DNA of 64,000 nucleotides from NCBI GenBank assembly GCA_024449915.1, contig JAMZAV010004475.1:95298-159297 (forward strand). The letters run 5' to 3'. The notes below the pieces were generated by a model that saw nothing but the letters and a program-made list of their open reading frames with translations, had not been told where the DNA came from and ran no database searches. A program made the position numbers and the translations under genes. Of the stretch, positions 34,101 through 44,750 are shown piece by piece. The DNA is from Sweltsa coloradensis (Eukaryota > Arthropoda > Insecta > Plecoptera > Chloroperlidae). Positions within the stretch are counted from its first letter, which is position 1. The number at the start of each line of letters is the position of its first letter.

Positions 34101-35468
34101 AAGGAAAGGAAGACCTCTATGTGAGACGTGTGGCTCACCTGGCAGTGCCGCGAGCCATGACGTTTGAACAGATCCAAGAAGTTTCTGCCTCCGACCCACA
34201 TGTTCAAGACTTGGTAAAAGCCATTCAAACTGAACGGTGGCCAGTAGAGTTGAAGAGATTTGAAATAATTAAAAGTGAACTTTGTGTGTATGATGGTGTT
34301 GTTCTTAGAGGCACCAGACTCTACATACCAGCGTCACTGCGAGACCAGGCACTCTCTCTTGCACACGAGGGCCACCAAGGAATAATAAAAACAAAGCAAC
34401 GCATTCGCTCCAAAGTTTGGTAGCCGACCATTGACACTGCGGTTGAGAAGCTAGTTCGTTCCTGTCGGGGATGTCAACTGGTCAGCCAGCCTGACCCTCC
34501 TGAGCCGGTCACCGCAACCAGCCTTCCCGATGGACCATGGCAAGACCTGGCCATGGACTGCCTTGGACCGCTCTCTTCTCAATCAGGACTGTACATTTTT
34601 GTAATTATCGACTACTACAGTAGGTATTTTGAAGCAATTTTGACCAAATCCATTACTGCTGAATCTACCATTTCAATGCTTAAGTCATTTTTTGCTCGCT
34701 ATGGTTTACCCTGTACTTTGCGTGCAGACCAAGCTAGGAGTTTTGCAGGCTCCGAAATGAGAGAATTCTGCATAAACAATGGTATACAACTTGTCAGCAC
34801 CACACCAAGATGGCCTCAGGCAAATGGTGTGGTGGAGAGACAGAATCGCTCCCTTTTGAAATGTCTTCGTATTGCAAATGCAGAAGGCAAAGACTTAAAG
34901 CATGCTCTATATGAATTTTATTTTTGCTTACCAAACTACACCTCATACCACTACTGGGGTAACGCCTGCATTCTTGATGTTCAATAGAGAACTCAGGGAC
35001 AAAGTTCCATCTCTAGGTTGTAGGAGTAAACTAGATGTTGCCGTACGAGACCGCAACGCTGAAAGAAAAGCTACTACAAGTCGCTATGCAAATGAATCAA
35101 GGCACGCCGCTACTTCAGATGTTGCGGTGGGGGACTTGGTATTGCTGAGGGAAGAAAACCGTTCAAAGTTGTCGACCCCATTCTCTCCAGTTGAGTTTCA
35201 GGTGACATCTAAAACTGGGAACTCCGCTACTATCCTGTCCCCCACGGGAGACCGATACCAAAGAAATGTGTCCCAGCTGAAGAAGTTCGTCCAGCCTTCA
35301 CTTGCATTACCTGAAGAAACTCTAGTCGTTGATTGCTCTTTAATGGAGACGACAACGGCGGTTCCACAACAAGGACAACCTGTGGACGGCCAAGTAAAAG
35401 AAGACACTCCCGACCTACGACGTTCAGCTCGTATTAGGTATCCACCTATCCGCTATGGAAAGACGTAG
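31200..35468 (+). pseudogene. Gypsy gag-pol, interrupted
   Basis: Gag begins before 31339 and has a TAA at 31330-31332 inside its conserved start. The 31669-34014 frame has two zinc knuckles (CYRCDSTGH.., CNACGKIGH..), protease (IDSGATCNLLD), RT (LDLNEAFNQI; YIDDFLVTG) and the start of RNase H (VVCDASPYAIA; TEKEALG). Near 33945 a frameshift with an apparent ~25-30-codon loss removes the rest of the RNase H core. The frame resumes at 33929-34423 (NYHVVYKPGKTNTADPLSRL). Integrase has HEGHQG and CRGC with a TAG at 34421-34423 where VWWP is expected. Its core is at 34553 onward (D in MDCLGPL, D in RADQARSF, E in NGVVERQ). A frameshift near 34925 in a T run precedes the C-terminus, which ends with LRRSARIRYPP. 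Confidence 0.88.
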
Positions 35469-35534
35469 TAAAATTAAAATGATTGTTCTCGATGAGTCCG
35501 TACTACTTGTTTGTATTTTAACTAAATTAATTTT

Positions 35535-35548
35535 AAGGAAAAGAGAGA
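35535..35548 (+). promoter_or_regulatory. Polypurine tract
   Basis: A purine-rich stretch (aaggaaaagagaga) lies immediately before the 3' LTR, where plus-strand DNA priming is expected. Confidence 0.75.
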
Positions 35549-35728
35549 TGTAGTATTCATGAGACCGTGCAGATTAACTGGCAGTGATTTGCAACAGAGG
35601 AGAAAAGACAATGGAATAAAGCGGACCAAATCTTACAAATGGTTATTTGTTTCATTCAAACTTCTTAATGTATTTAACCCTATTCAAGTACTAAATACCG
35701 TGACATATACTAATCCACCGGTATTTCA
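35549..35728 (+). repeat. Gypsy 3' LTR
   Basis: 180 bases, the same ends as the 5' LTR, with about five differences. Confidence 0.88.
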
Positions 35729-35774
35729 ACCCTTAACACATTTATTTTGAATGTGGGGTTAACTGTCTTTCTCT

Positions 35775-36014
35775 GATAACAGGCAATAAGGATTTAGAGA
35801 TGGCAGTTACATATTGCTTAGTCGATCTGGAGAATCCAGAAACAAACGAAAACTGGACTGATTTAGTACCGATGGTATGGATACGAGATGAAGAAGGCCA
35901 AATGTTTTGTTCCTGGCCACCGATATCTATACTAAAGATAGCCATCAAGAAAGCCATTTGTCCTGAAAGAGGTTAGACGGAATACCTTGTTCACAAAGTT
36001 TTACATCTTTTGGT
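35775..36014 (+). pseudogene. Candidate exon of a transposon-related gene (DUF4806-like N-terminal?)
   Basis: A possible acceptor, ctctgataacag, is followed by a frame starting near MAVTYCLVDLENPETNENW. It continues with VPMVWIRDEEGQMFCSWPP and an ICPERG block. A TAG at 35975 comes where similar proteins, as I recall them, have Trp. The frame then runs to a strong donor-like gtaagtaag at about 36013. The W..CxWP layout resembles the N-terminal domain found with DUF4806-type transposon-derived proteins. This is uncertain, and no second exon was found. Confidence 0.35.
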
Positions 36015-36714
36015 AAGTAAGCCTAGGCCTAAGCTAGTCAACGTCGTATTAGTAATAGAAGTAGTAGTAGAATCTATTTGCGTTGCAGCCTTGGCTGCCA
36101 AGTCAGCCTCCACGTTGCCAAAGATACCTTATACCAAGGTAAAACACATCTTGTATGATAAAGCAATGCCCATGCACGTCGGGTATCGTAAATCCTTCAC
36201 ATAGGGTGAAGCAATTACTGATGTACGACTTAATCGCTGCTCGACTCCATGTGCCACAATATTTTTGAAGAAAACTTGCTAGAACCAGAGAAAAGAATCT
36301 TCGTAAGACATCAATAAAAAACAATTCGCTGATTGCAATCTTCCAGCTAGGCCTAGTGAAGATCACTCCGCGTCACAGCCTCCGCATTACGCAATAGCGG
36401 ATTTAAAGTGCTTGACACGGTTGGTAGACAAGTTTCCTTGTTCTAACTCATGATCCAATGATATTCTTCCTTACCCAGGTCTGGCAATTCGGTGAACGCG
36501 TTTGCGTCCAGTCCGCGCATGACGTAATCAAGATCGGCATTACACAGAATAGTTTGGCATTGCTTCACGGAAGAAGCTGCTAAGGGGGAAACATCAAATG
36601 GAAATCTATATGTTGTGACAACTCGTTTCATTGGTTTTCTTGCGAATGTCTGAAGAACTAGTTTAAACGTCTCCCAGATAATTAAACTCCCTTAAAATAT
36701 TCCACGGCGCAGTG
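36015..36714. other. No recognised gene
   Basis: The 36443-36631 minus-strand ORF and the 36103-36366 minus-strand ORF have no recognised domain. Confidence 0.35.
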
Positions 36715-36832
36715 GCGTGGGGAGCAGGGGGGCAATGCCCCCCCCCCAAGTTTGGTCCAGGGGGGAGGGACGGGGGGGAGCAATGCCCCCTAAGTTTGGT
36801 CCAGGGGGGGGGCAGGGGGGGCAAATCTGACG
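36715..36832 (+). repeat. CAGTGGCG-type transposon end with duplicated G-rich block
   Basis: gcagtggcgtggggagcagg is followed by two near-identical blocks of gcaatgccccc and aagtttggtccaggggg. CAGTGGCG is the start of many hAT-type terminal repeats. No transposase is adjacent. Confidence 0.45.
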
Positions 36833-36929
36833 TGAGTTAAATATTAATTCCAGATTTTCCGTAGTTAATATGCAAATACAGGTAAAACGAATATGTTTTG
36901 CATGTATGCTTCGTGATTACAAACCAAAC

Positions 36930-37445
36930 AGACTGAGACCAACACTAAAATAAAGAAAGCTTCAATAACAAGCAGGACATAATAAAGAGCGACACTGAAC
37001 CACCATTCAGTCTGGACAAAACGGACAACGAGCTTCTGTTAACAAACATTAAATACAACAATGCGTGGCCATAGCAACCAAGACTTGCTCAAACAACACA
37101 TTCAGCAGTTACAAAAGCAGACACATTAAATTGTGGTGGCCGAACAAGACTAAACCGAAACGCAGAGACAAAACACGTCCGCTGACGACAAGAACAACAG
37201 ACCGACTGCGTACGAGAGACGGCTGTGAGGCAGAGTGCGAGTACAGGTGGTAGTCAAAAGGTGCGGGGCGGCGAGTTCATATCGGTTCTGCACGTCAAGT
37301 GCATTAAACTTTGTCAAAATTACGTTGATACGGTAGCACAGAGCTCTGAGAAGTGCAATTTATTAATTGAGAGTGATATTTGAAATGTAGCGAGGTTCAT
37401 CGTGATGATACTACATTGTCGCAGATTTTGCCTTATCCATGGATT
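36930..37445 (+). repeat. Family B interspersed repeat, near full length
   Basis: Blocks in order: cattcagtctggacaaaacg, caagacttgctcaaacaaca, gacaaaacacgtccgctgac, gtagtcaaaaggtgcggggc, and the final gcgaggttcatcgtgatgat. Copies at 45385, 50930 and 62215 share the same order. Confidence 0.75.
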
Positions 37446-37754
37446 CCATGGGAAACGTGTACAAGAAACCGGTACAATAATTAGCCTTGGATTTAGCATA
37501 GGTATATAAGATAACGCAAAATGCTTATTTCATCCCCATCTCATTTCATAATTGACCATGTTATTTTTGTCTTTCCTAAAAAAAAAACGAGACAGAGGCC
37601 CAGAGTTATGCAAAGCACAGTGTAAGAACAGATGTTGTTTTTAATACTAAAAATATTTAATTTTGTTTTTCCTTTATTTGATCAAAGTGGTTCTGACCCT
37701 GACTTTAGTACAGTATTGAGTTTTTGTTGTGAACCAACTCAAATGTTCTTTTTT
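37446..37754. other. AT-rich spacer
   Basis: Nothing recognised. Confidence 0.35.
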
Positions 37755-37904
37755 GTTTCAGGCCTTATTAAAAATAGCTGGAGAGGTGCGGCTGGTGAAA
37801 CCATCAAGGATATCGAGCGCGCCATCCAGTATTGGCTTACCCACACAAACCAACGGATAGCGCAAGACCAAATGAACATGCAAAAAAATGAAGAAGACGT
37901 ATAA
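37755..37904 (+). pseudogene. Unrecognised terminal-exon-like ORF
   Basis: A 3' splice-like site (cttttttgtttcag) precedes a frame with GLIKNSWRGAAGETIKDIER and then WLTHTNQRIAQDQMNMQ, which ends in a TAA at 37902. It is helix-rich and polar, and could be the last exon of a host or transposon gene. No upstream exon was recognised. Confidence 0.3.
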
Positions 37905-37981
37905 TGCCAACTCGCGCTGTCCGCAACCTGCATTGCAGCCGCGTGATGCAGGCTAGATTATAGCAAGAGAGAATTATTAAC

Positions 37982-38285
37982 ATGTTGCTTATATTGAACT
38001 TGAATTTTAAAATGGATGGAAAAAGAAACAGAGTGGGTAATTTTTCACCTCTAGAGAGGAGCTTATTAATAGAGATTGTGGAGTCATTTACATCAGTAGT
38101 GGAAAATAAAAAAAACAATGCAATAACTTGGAAGCAAAAGTCATCTGCATGGGAACATATTGCCAGAGAATTAAATTGTCAGTGGGGCAGCCCACAGGAG
38201 CCATGAGTCACTAAAAATTAAGTGGAATGCAATAAAAAATATGTAAAAAAGGTCACAGCCATAGAAACGACGGATATTGTGTTAA
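37982..38285 (+). pseudogene. Myb/SANT-like (Zeste-type) DNA-binding domain
   Basis: The frame NFSPLERSLLIEIVESFTSV continues with TWKQKSSAWEHIARELNCQ. After a one-frame slip comes RSHESLKIKWNAIKNM, followed by a stop. These are the three helices of the Myb_DNA-bind_5-type domain common in insect transposon-associated proteins. Downstream, TTGGGTANLL resembles the linker often following this domain. The frameshift at about 38200 and the stops make it a pseudogene. Confidence 0.6.
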
Positions 38286-38475
38286 CAACGGGCGGAGGCA
38301 CTGCCAATCTTCTCACAAAATAATCTGACGGTGAAATTGTGCGCTCCATGATGTCAGTTAGCTTTAAAGGGACTGACGAACCCTTACGACAGCAATCGCA
38401 GTGTGGCTGCAGCAGCTGCTGAAGGTATGTATAGGCCTAGGTTGTAGCCAAGCCTAGCATAGGCATAGGCTAGGC

Positions 38476-38545
38476 CAGCGGTTCTCAAAGTGGGGTACGC
38501 GTACCCCCAAGGGGTACGCGAAGCCTAGCCGAGGGGTACGCAGAA
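38476..38545 (+). mobile_element. hAT-type terminal inverted repeat
   Basis: cagcggttctcaaagtgggg followed by tacgcgtacccccaaggggtacgcg is the classic end of Charlie/SPIN-like hAT elements. A matching second end was not found nearby, so this is a solo or truncated end. Confidence 0.6.
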
Positions 38546-38659
38546 ACAATTTTAAACATGAAGTTTTCATGACCCAGTTATCGCGAAAATAACTTAGAAT
38601 CATATTTATTCAATTACTTGCATCACAGCCACCTGCCCCATGGTGAGCTCCAAACATAA

Positions 38660-39357
38660 ACAACAGGACATACAACCCAGGTAAAATAAACAAAAGCGGA
38701 CTTTTTGTAACAATGGTGTGCGAAGCAAGAAGTGGCTATATTTGTTAAATGGAAATCTACACGGCACAAGGTTAAAGGTTGGTGGAGACTGTTTTGTCGG
38801 TACTTGAACCCTTTTTGGATCTTGGCCATCATGTGTATCAGGACAACTTTTACAATAGTATACACATGAGCCAACAGGAGGCTTCCTGCAATATTGAAGA
38901 AGGATATGAAAAAACTAATAAAGGGAGACTCAGTATTCAAGCGGAAGATGATGTACTCCTTTATATATGGAAAGACAAGAGGGAGGTTCGCAAGATATCA
39001 ACAATTCATACAGCGTCCATAGTCAACACAACAAAGAAGGATAGACGAACAGGAGAGTATATAAAAAAAGCCACTTCGCATTGTTCATCATTGGATATTG
39101 CTTAAGTGACGCGGGGAGAACAGGGGGTGGACAGGCCTTTGCTGGTCAGAACCAGCCACAAGCATATGGGGAGGGCAGGGGTTCCCCCACGTCGTGGTCG
39201 TCTCCGTCTGTGTCATCATCCGTCCGTGTTGTCATTGTCGTCGCCGTTGGGGAGGTAGTCAAAGGGAAGGGGAAAGTTCCCCAACGACGATTGTTGAATA
39301 CAACAAATTTATGAAAGGTGTAGACAGAGACAATGTTCTTATTCTACTGGAGTGAGA
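38660..39357 (+). pseudogene. piggyBac transposase C-terminal half, split by a SINE
   Basis: Frames from 38660 give NKSGLFVTMVCEARSGYI. Then 38779-39075 gives LSVLEPFLDLGHHVYQDNFY with the catalytic Asp in QDNFY, and IWKDKREVRKISTIH. After the SINE at 39091-39284, EYNKFMKGVDRDN at 39297 carries the later conserved Asp block. The catalytic spacing fits piggyBac. Frame changes near 38770 and a stop at 39352 (LILLE then TGA) end it. The N-terminal half is missing here. Confidence 0.75.
39091..39284 (-). mobile_element. Family A SINE, internally deleted
   Basis: It starts ttggatattgctta and jumps to the gacgcggggagaacaggggg part, so about 60 bases of the 3' region are lost. It sits inside the piggyBac ORF. 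The flanks attgttcatc and attgttgaat may be a six-base duplication. Confidence 0.7.
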
Positions 39358-39367
39358 CGAGTATTAT

Positions 39368-39420
39368 GATATTGGATTGGATTGGATGTTGCTTAACGTC
39401 TGACGTTTATGCACTTTAAA
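39368..39420 (-). mobile_element. Family A SINE 3' end fragment
   Basis: A (ggatt)n run leads into ggatgttgcttaacgtctg. The pentamer repeat shows the variable 3' tail of the family. Confidence 0.55.
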
Positions 39421-39639
39421 TGATATTAAACAGTGGTTGGAGCCATCGAAGTTTGGGCCACAGTTATACGGCCAACCTTTGTGGTTGTAATAATTGGTAG
39501 GCATACCAAAAAAAATCTGTTTCTTTGGTGTGCACCAAAAATATTGCAGCATTTGTGCGGTTGCGACAAACCGAGGAGCTGCAATCCCAGATCACAAATG
39601 CTACCCTTATTGAGACAAATTGGGATAAAATTGTTCAAG

Positions 39640-40560
39640 ACACAAAAATGAATATTCTTTTTGGAATTTGAACTATCTCTAACCTGGCCCAATTCACGAC
39701 TGACATTCTAACCTGGCCCAATTCACGACTGACATTGCAACTCACATTAACAATGGAAGTCAAGTTGATGCAGTCTACACCGATTTCAGCAAGGCATTCG
39801 ACAGCGTAGACCACAGCCTCCTCCAAACTGCAAGGCTACGGATTGGATATTGCTTTACGTCTCATATTTATGCAACTTGGCTAATCGAGACCAAGGGAGG
39901 GACGTAAGGGATGACGCGGAGGGGACAAGGGGTGGACAGGCCTGTGCTGGTCAGAACCAGCCACAAGCATATGGGGAGGGCAGGGGTTCCCCCACGTCGT
40001 GGTCGTCTCCGTCTGTGTCATCATCCGTCCGTGTTGTCTTTGTTGTCGCCGTCGGGGAGGTAGTCAAAGGGAAGGGGTTCCCCGACGACGACCCAGAGCT
40101 CGCCATTAGTTTCAGGGAGTGAAACTCCCCTATTTACGGGCCAAACCGCGAGAAGGTGTCGAGTTGGAATTTGAAGGCCCTGCAAGGCTACGGAATATGT
40201 GGTTAAGTAAACAAACTCTTATCTAGCTATCTATCTGGTCGAACACAAAGCGTATTGATTGATGACGGTACTTCTGACACTGAACCTGTCACATCAGGTG
40301 TGCCCCAAGGTTCAATTCTAGGCCCTCTTATGTTCACACTATTCGTTAACGATAAACCATCATGTTTCAAGACCAGCAAATGCCTAATGTATGCTGACGA
40401 TCTCAAAGTCTACTGCCCAGTGAGTAGCGTCAACGACTGTGAACGAATGCAACAAGAACTCCAAACTTTCTCAAATTGGTGTAAAACGTAGAGGCTCAAT
40501 CTTTATGTCACTAAGTGCAACTTCACATCATTCACCAACAAGAGAAAAAACACATAAGAT
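39640..40560 (+). pseudogene. LINE RT fragment split by a SINE
   Basis: Upstream of the SINE the frame gives VDAVYTDFSKAFDSVDHSL (about 39757-39815), the RT A motif. Downstream, 40255-40491 gives DGTSDTEPVTSGVPQGSILG and CLMYADDLKVY, the B and C motifs, with catalytic YADD intact. The SINE with its 15-base target duplication divides them. The AF..F..DH and SGVPQGSILGP motifs fit a Jockey-type LINE. Upstream, a 36-base piece (aacctggcccaattcacgac) is duplicated in tandem. A second copy lies at 42775. Confidence 0.75.
39828..40194 (-). mobile_element. Family A SINE, full length, with target-site duplication
   Basis: ctgcaaggctacgga lies at 39828-39842 and 40180-40194. The element between is 337 bp. 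This is the best reference copy for the family's length. Confidence 0.88.
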
Positions 40561-41250
40561 TTAACGACGAAGGTGGCTTGCCTCAATCCACAGCTAATTC
40601 TGAGCACTTCTGTTTGCCCTCCCCAGATTCAATCAAAACGGCAAAGCAGAAAAGAAACCTTTCCCAAGTTACGTCAGACATCAACACGGATGTATATGAG
40701 AGGGGTCGTCCTACATGCAGGATTCGTAGACGACCTAAGTCACGATGCAGCAATTCAAGTGATTCAGAAGAACGCAACTCGACTGAAATTGTAACTCTGA
40801 CAGCATTGCCTTTGCCTCCAACAACTAGGCCTACATTTTCTTCCTCACCCCCTAACAAATCTCCTCATTGTTCAACACAAGTTTGGACTACATGTGTGTG
40901 TAGATTACTGACTGGGAACAATGATGATGACGAGTCGGAAGAAGATGATTTGAATATGGTTGATGATGGTTAAGATGTGGACGTGTATTTCGAAAAAGAT
41001 GATTAGCTGGAGAGAGAGCGGGCTGAAGAAATATATTGCAGTGAAAGAAATACCAATATTATATAATGTGTCAGTCCAGTCCAGCAACTCCATTCAATTT
41101 CACCGACCAATTTGTATTACATCATGGATGTATGAATTTTCTGTAGACTATTTTAAATCAAAAAATTTGAACAACTCTAAAAACGGTCCTGTTTATATTT
41201 ACATTAAATATTTAGACTGGCTTACTAATTTCGGTCCAATAATGAACTGA
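40515..41250 (+). other. Unrecognised ORFs within the duplicated segment
   Basis: The 40515-40973 frame is Ser/Pro-rich and ends in a very acidic NDDDESEEDDLN tract. The 40960-41250 frame has EFSVDYFKSKNLNNSKNGP. Neither has a known domain. Degraded equivalents occur at 43650-44320. Confidence 0.3.
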
Positions 41251-41399
41251 AACTTTTAAATCTTGTTGCATGTTTGCATTTTGGACACCCCTTGAATAAA
41301 TTCTGTACTTTGGTTTGTTTATTTTTCTTCAAAAATAAAGATTTACTTAGGTCATTAGTTCCATGGGGGGGGGGGGGTCGCCCCCTTAAAGAGGTCTAG

Positions 41400-41666
41400 T
41401 ATGTGTTAACTCAGAACGTGAGAGAAAGCCGATGTTGGCACATTGACTAGTAAGATGACCGGAATATTGGAGACGGTTGATAAAATCAGATTATGTCGTC
41501 GCTATCCTACCAGGAGATCCTGAAATTGTTAACGGAGACTAGGTGCCATACGACAAAGAATGCACAGTTCCCGTAGAACCATCCAAAAAACGCACGCATA
41601 GCAATGATTATTCAGATACAACAGATAGGCCAAAATTTCCCAATAAGCATGAGGGGGCGGTCAACC
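41400..41666 (+). pseudogene. Unrecognised coding remnant cut by a SINE
   Basis: The frame reads DYVVAILPGDPEIVNGD and, after a TAG, VPYDKECTVPVEPSKKRT. It then runs into the family D repeat at 41667. A related piece at 44520-44750 lacks that repeat. Confidence 0.3.
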
Positions 41667-41877
41667 TTAACGTCCCATCCGACATGACGGTGTAACTTTC
41701 ACGGTCATATAAGTTCCTCCACTAACCCGGACTGCCGAGCAGACGTCAAGGAGAACGAAGCCGTTACACTAGCTTTCGAACCCTCAATCTGCTCTAACCA
41801 GCGGTATACGTGAGTTTCAGGGTAGAGCGGTCACCCACTCTACCCATGACCACGCCCGATTCTGCTTAACTTCGGTG
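41667..41877 (-). mobile_element. Family D SINE-like repeat
   Basis: Nearly the same ~210 bases recur at 57694-57897. On the minus strand, a B-box-like gggttcgaaagc follows agcagattga, and the 3' end reads gggacgttaa, like the gagacgttaa end of family A. Confidence 0.65.
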
Positions 41878-41934
41878 TTCGAGTAGGAACCGGTTAAACA
41901 AGCTCGGCTAAACCGTTGGCTTCTTTCCAGGGGC

Positions 41935-42240
41935 AACGAGCTAAAACAGTCTTTGGAAGACCTTTTTGAAGGTTTACAAACAATGCGTCAAAAGATAGCT
42001 CCCCTGTGCATGCACTCAGGCCAATGAGGCCCTCAATTCAGCAATAGCTGCAGAGAACCCGAAAGCGAAATTTTACAGTGGAAGCAAGTCCAACGACTAC
42101 CGAGTTTTGGCTGCAATTGGCCAAGTAAATGTTGGTTGTGTTTATGTAAAATCAGTAAACAAGACATTAGAACTTTCGCCGGGAGAACACTCAAACGTCG
42201 AAACAGAAGGGGCCGTGGTAAGTCAAAATAATTAAAAACT
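41935..42240 (+). pseudogene. Mutator-like transposase C-terminal exon
   Basis: A frame from about 42015 reads CTQANEALNSAIAAENPKAK, then YSGSKSNDYRVLAAIGQVNV and SVNKTLELSPG. This is the layout of arthropod Mutator-like/YqaJ-associated proteins (..NESLN....PK...). It has a donor-like GTG|gtaagt at about 42219, and a possible acceptor (tttccacag) at about 42345 begins a second piece with a quick stop. A related motif, NANESLHSRIWLQCPK, occurs in the 53253 ORF. Confidence 0.55.
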
Positions 42241-42774
42241 TACGTGATACGCTTATTTTTAAAAATTATAGGGAAGTATGAAAGTTAAGGTTGATCTTAT
42301 AAAAACAAAATAAAATTCACCTGGTCTTTCCACAGGTGCCAACGGCAGGGGTCGCGGAGGAATGAAGGGAAGGGAAAAAAAGAAACCGTCACGTCCGTCG
42401 CCACTGGTACCGCCACCAACACATCCTCTGGACCACTACAATCATGGACCAGTAGCGATAATGTCTATTATATTTTTAATATCAAGCATTAACATCATCC
42501 TTTAACTTTTTCTAAATTGTAAAAATACAAATTCGTATCTAAATTGTCAATTTAAAAACTTTTTTGCCCTATTTTATTCTTGTTTTTAAATTAAAATTTG
42601 CTATTTCATAAACATTTATGTAACTTTTGTAAATAGAAATAAAAATATAAAACATACTTCTAACTATTGCATTCATTATTTAATTACTCCTCTAACCAAG
42701 TGATGTTTTATGAAAAATTATGGGCACATGTTTGTCTGGATGCATAGAACTTGACATGGTTCAGATTAGATAAG
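42241..42774. other. AT-rich spacer
   Basis: It contains the possible small second exon at 42346-42380 and otherwise nothing recognised. Confidence 0.4.
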
Positions 42775-44750
42775 ATTGTTCAAGACACAAAAATGAATAT
42801 TCTTTTTGGAATTTGATCAGCTGAGCAGCACGGCTTCGTAAAACACCGCTCAACTATCTCTAACCTGGCCCAATTCACGACTGACATTGCAACTCACATT
42901 AACAAGGAATAAATTTTATGCAGTCTACCCGATTTCAGCAAGGCATTCGCGCTAGACCCAGCCTCCCCCAAAACTGCAAGGCTACGGTTTGGGTATTGCT
43001 TTACTCTATATTTATGAACTTGGCAAATCGGACAAAGGGAGGGACGAAAAGGGATACCGGAGGGGAAAAGGGGTGGACAGGCCTGTGCTGGTCGAACCAG
43101 CCAAAAGCATAGGGGGAGGGCAGGGTTTTCCCCCACGTCGTGGTCGTCTCCGTCTGTTCATCATCCGTCCTTTTTGTCTTTGTTGCGCCGTGGGGGAGGT
43201 ATCAAAGGGAAGGGGTTCCCCGACGACGACCCAGACTCGCATTAGTTTCAGGATGAAACTCCCCTTTTAGGGGCCAAACCGCGAGAAGGTGTCGATTTTG
43301 GAATTTAAAGGGCCCTGAAAGGCTAGGAAATATGTGGTTAAGTACACAAACTCTTATCTAGCTTCTATCTGGTCGAACACAAAGCGTATTGATTGATGAC
43401 GTACTTCTGACACTAAACCCTGTCCATCAGGTGGCCCCCAAGGGTTCAATTCTAGGCCCTTTTATGTTCCACTATTCTTACGAAAAACCATCATGTTTAA
43501 AGACCAGAAAATCCCTAATGTTGCTGACGCCCAAAAGTCTCTGCCCATGGTAGCGTAAACGACTGTAAACGAAGCAACAAAAACCCCAAACTTTCTCAAT
43601 TGGTGTAAAACGTAGAGGCTAAAATTTTTGTGCCCTAGTGCAACTTCCATCATTCACCAACAAGAAAAAAACATAAGTTTTAACGCGAAGGGGGCTTGCC
43701 TCAATCCCCGCAAATTCTGAGCACTTGTGTTTGCCCCCCCCAGTTTCAATAAAAAGGGAAAAGCAAAAAAAAACCCTTTTCCCCAAGTTACTCAGACACA
43801 ACACGATGTATATAAAGGGGGGTCTCCTACATGCAGGATTCGTAGACGACTTGTCCGACGCAGAAATTCAAGTGATTCAGAAGAACGAAACTCGCTGAAA
43901 TTGTAACTCACAGCATTGCCCCTTTGCCGCCCACTAGGCCTACTTTTTTTCCTCACCCCAAAAATCTCCTCATTGTTTTAAAACCCAAATTTGGACTCAT
44001 GTGTTGTAAATTACTGACTGGGACAATGATATGACGATCGAAAAAGATGATTTGAATAGGTTGATGATGGTTTAAAATGTGGACGTGTATTTTGAAAAAA
44101 AATATACTGGAGAGAGAGGGGCTGAAGAAAAAATTGGGGGTGAAAGAAATACAATATTATATTGTTCAGTCCACCGCAAATCCATTCTTTCCCGACCAAT
44201 TTGTATTACATCATGGATGTATGAATTTTCTGTAGACCATTTTAAAAAAAAAAATTTGAACAACTCTAAAAAAGTCCTGTTTATATTTACATTAAAAATT
44301 AAGACGGCTTACTAATTTTCGTCCAAAAATGAATTTAAACTTTTAAAACTTGTTGCTTTTGCATTTTGGACACCCCTTTAAAAATTCGTACTTTGTTTGT
44401 TTTTTTTTTCAAAATAAAGATTTACTTAGGTCATTTTTTTCCATGGGGGGGGGGGGGGGCGCTCCCTTAAAGGGTCTAGTATTGTTAACCAGAACGTGAG
44501 AGAAAACCCGTGTTGGGACATTGACTAGTAAAAGACCGGAAAATTTTGGAAAGGTTGATAAAATCAATTATCTCGTCGCTATCCTACCAGGGGATCCTGA
44601 AATTGTTAACGGAGACAGGTGCCAACACAAAAATGCACGTTCCCCTAGAACCTCCAAAAAAAGCCGTAGCGATGATTTTTTCAGATACACGATGGCCAAA
44701 AATTTCCCCCAAAAACATGAGGGGGGGTCACCTCTTACGATTCAAACAAA
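42775..44750 (+). repeat. Second copy of the 39630-41660 segment, indel-rich
   Basis: The same landmarks occur in the same order: gttcaagacacaaaaatgaa, the LINE RT start, a family A SINE at the same site, the RT C motif region, the acidic ORF, a poly-G run and the gatcctgaaattgttaac piece. From about 42905 this copy carries single-base deletions and homopolymer changes every few tens of bases, and all frames are broken. It lacks the family D repeat present at the end of the first copy. Confidence 0.85.
42987..43313 (-). mobile_element. Family A SINE within the indel-rich copy
   Basis: It is at the same position in the LINE RT as the 39843 copy but with many one-base deletions, for example in the gacgtctcatatttatgcaa block. 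Confidence 0.7.

Larger units (their letters stand above)
30967..35728 (+). mobile_element. Gypsy-type (Ty3) LTR retrotransposon, complete but inactive
   Basis: Two LTRs of ~180 bp start TGTAGTATTCATGAG and end TATTTCA. They differ at about five positions, including one indel, which suggests a fairly recent insertion. Gag, protease, RT, RNase H and integrase are in the Gypsy order. A primer-binding-site region (gtggcgacgagtgat) follows the 5' LTR and a polypurine tract precedes the 3' LTR. The flanking bases (ttata before, accct after) do not match, so no target-site duplication is visible. Confidence 0.9.

Noticed and set aside
13250..39357. Treating the piggyBac halves at 13250 and 38660 as one element split by insertions
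   Set aside because: They are 25 kb apart with several unrelated elements between. No shared ends or TTAA sites link them.
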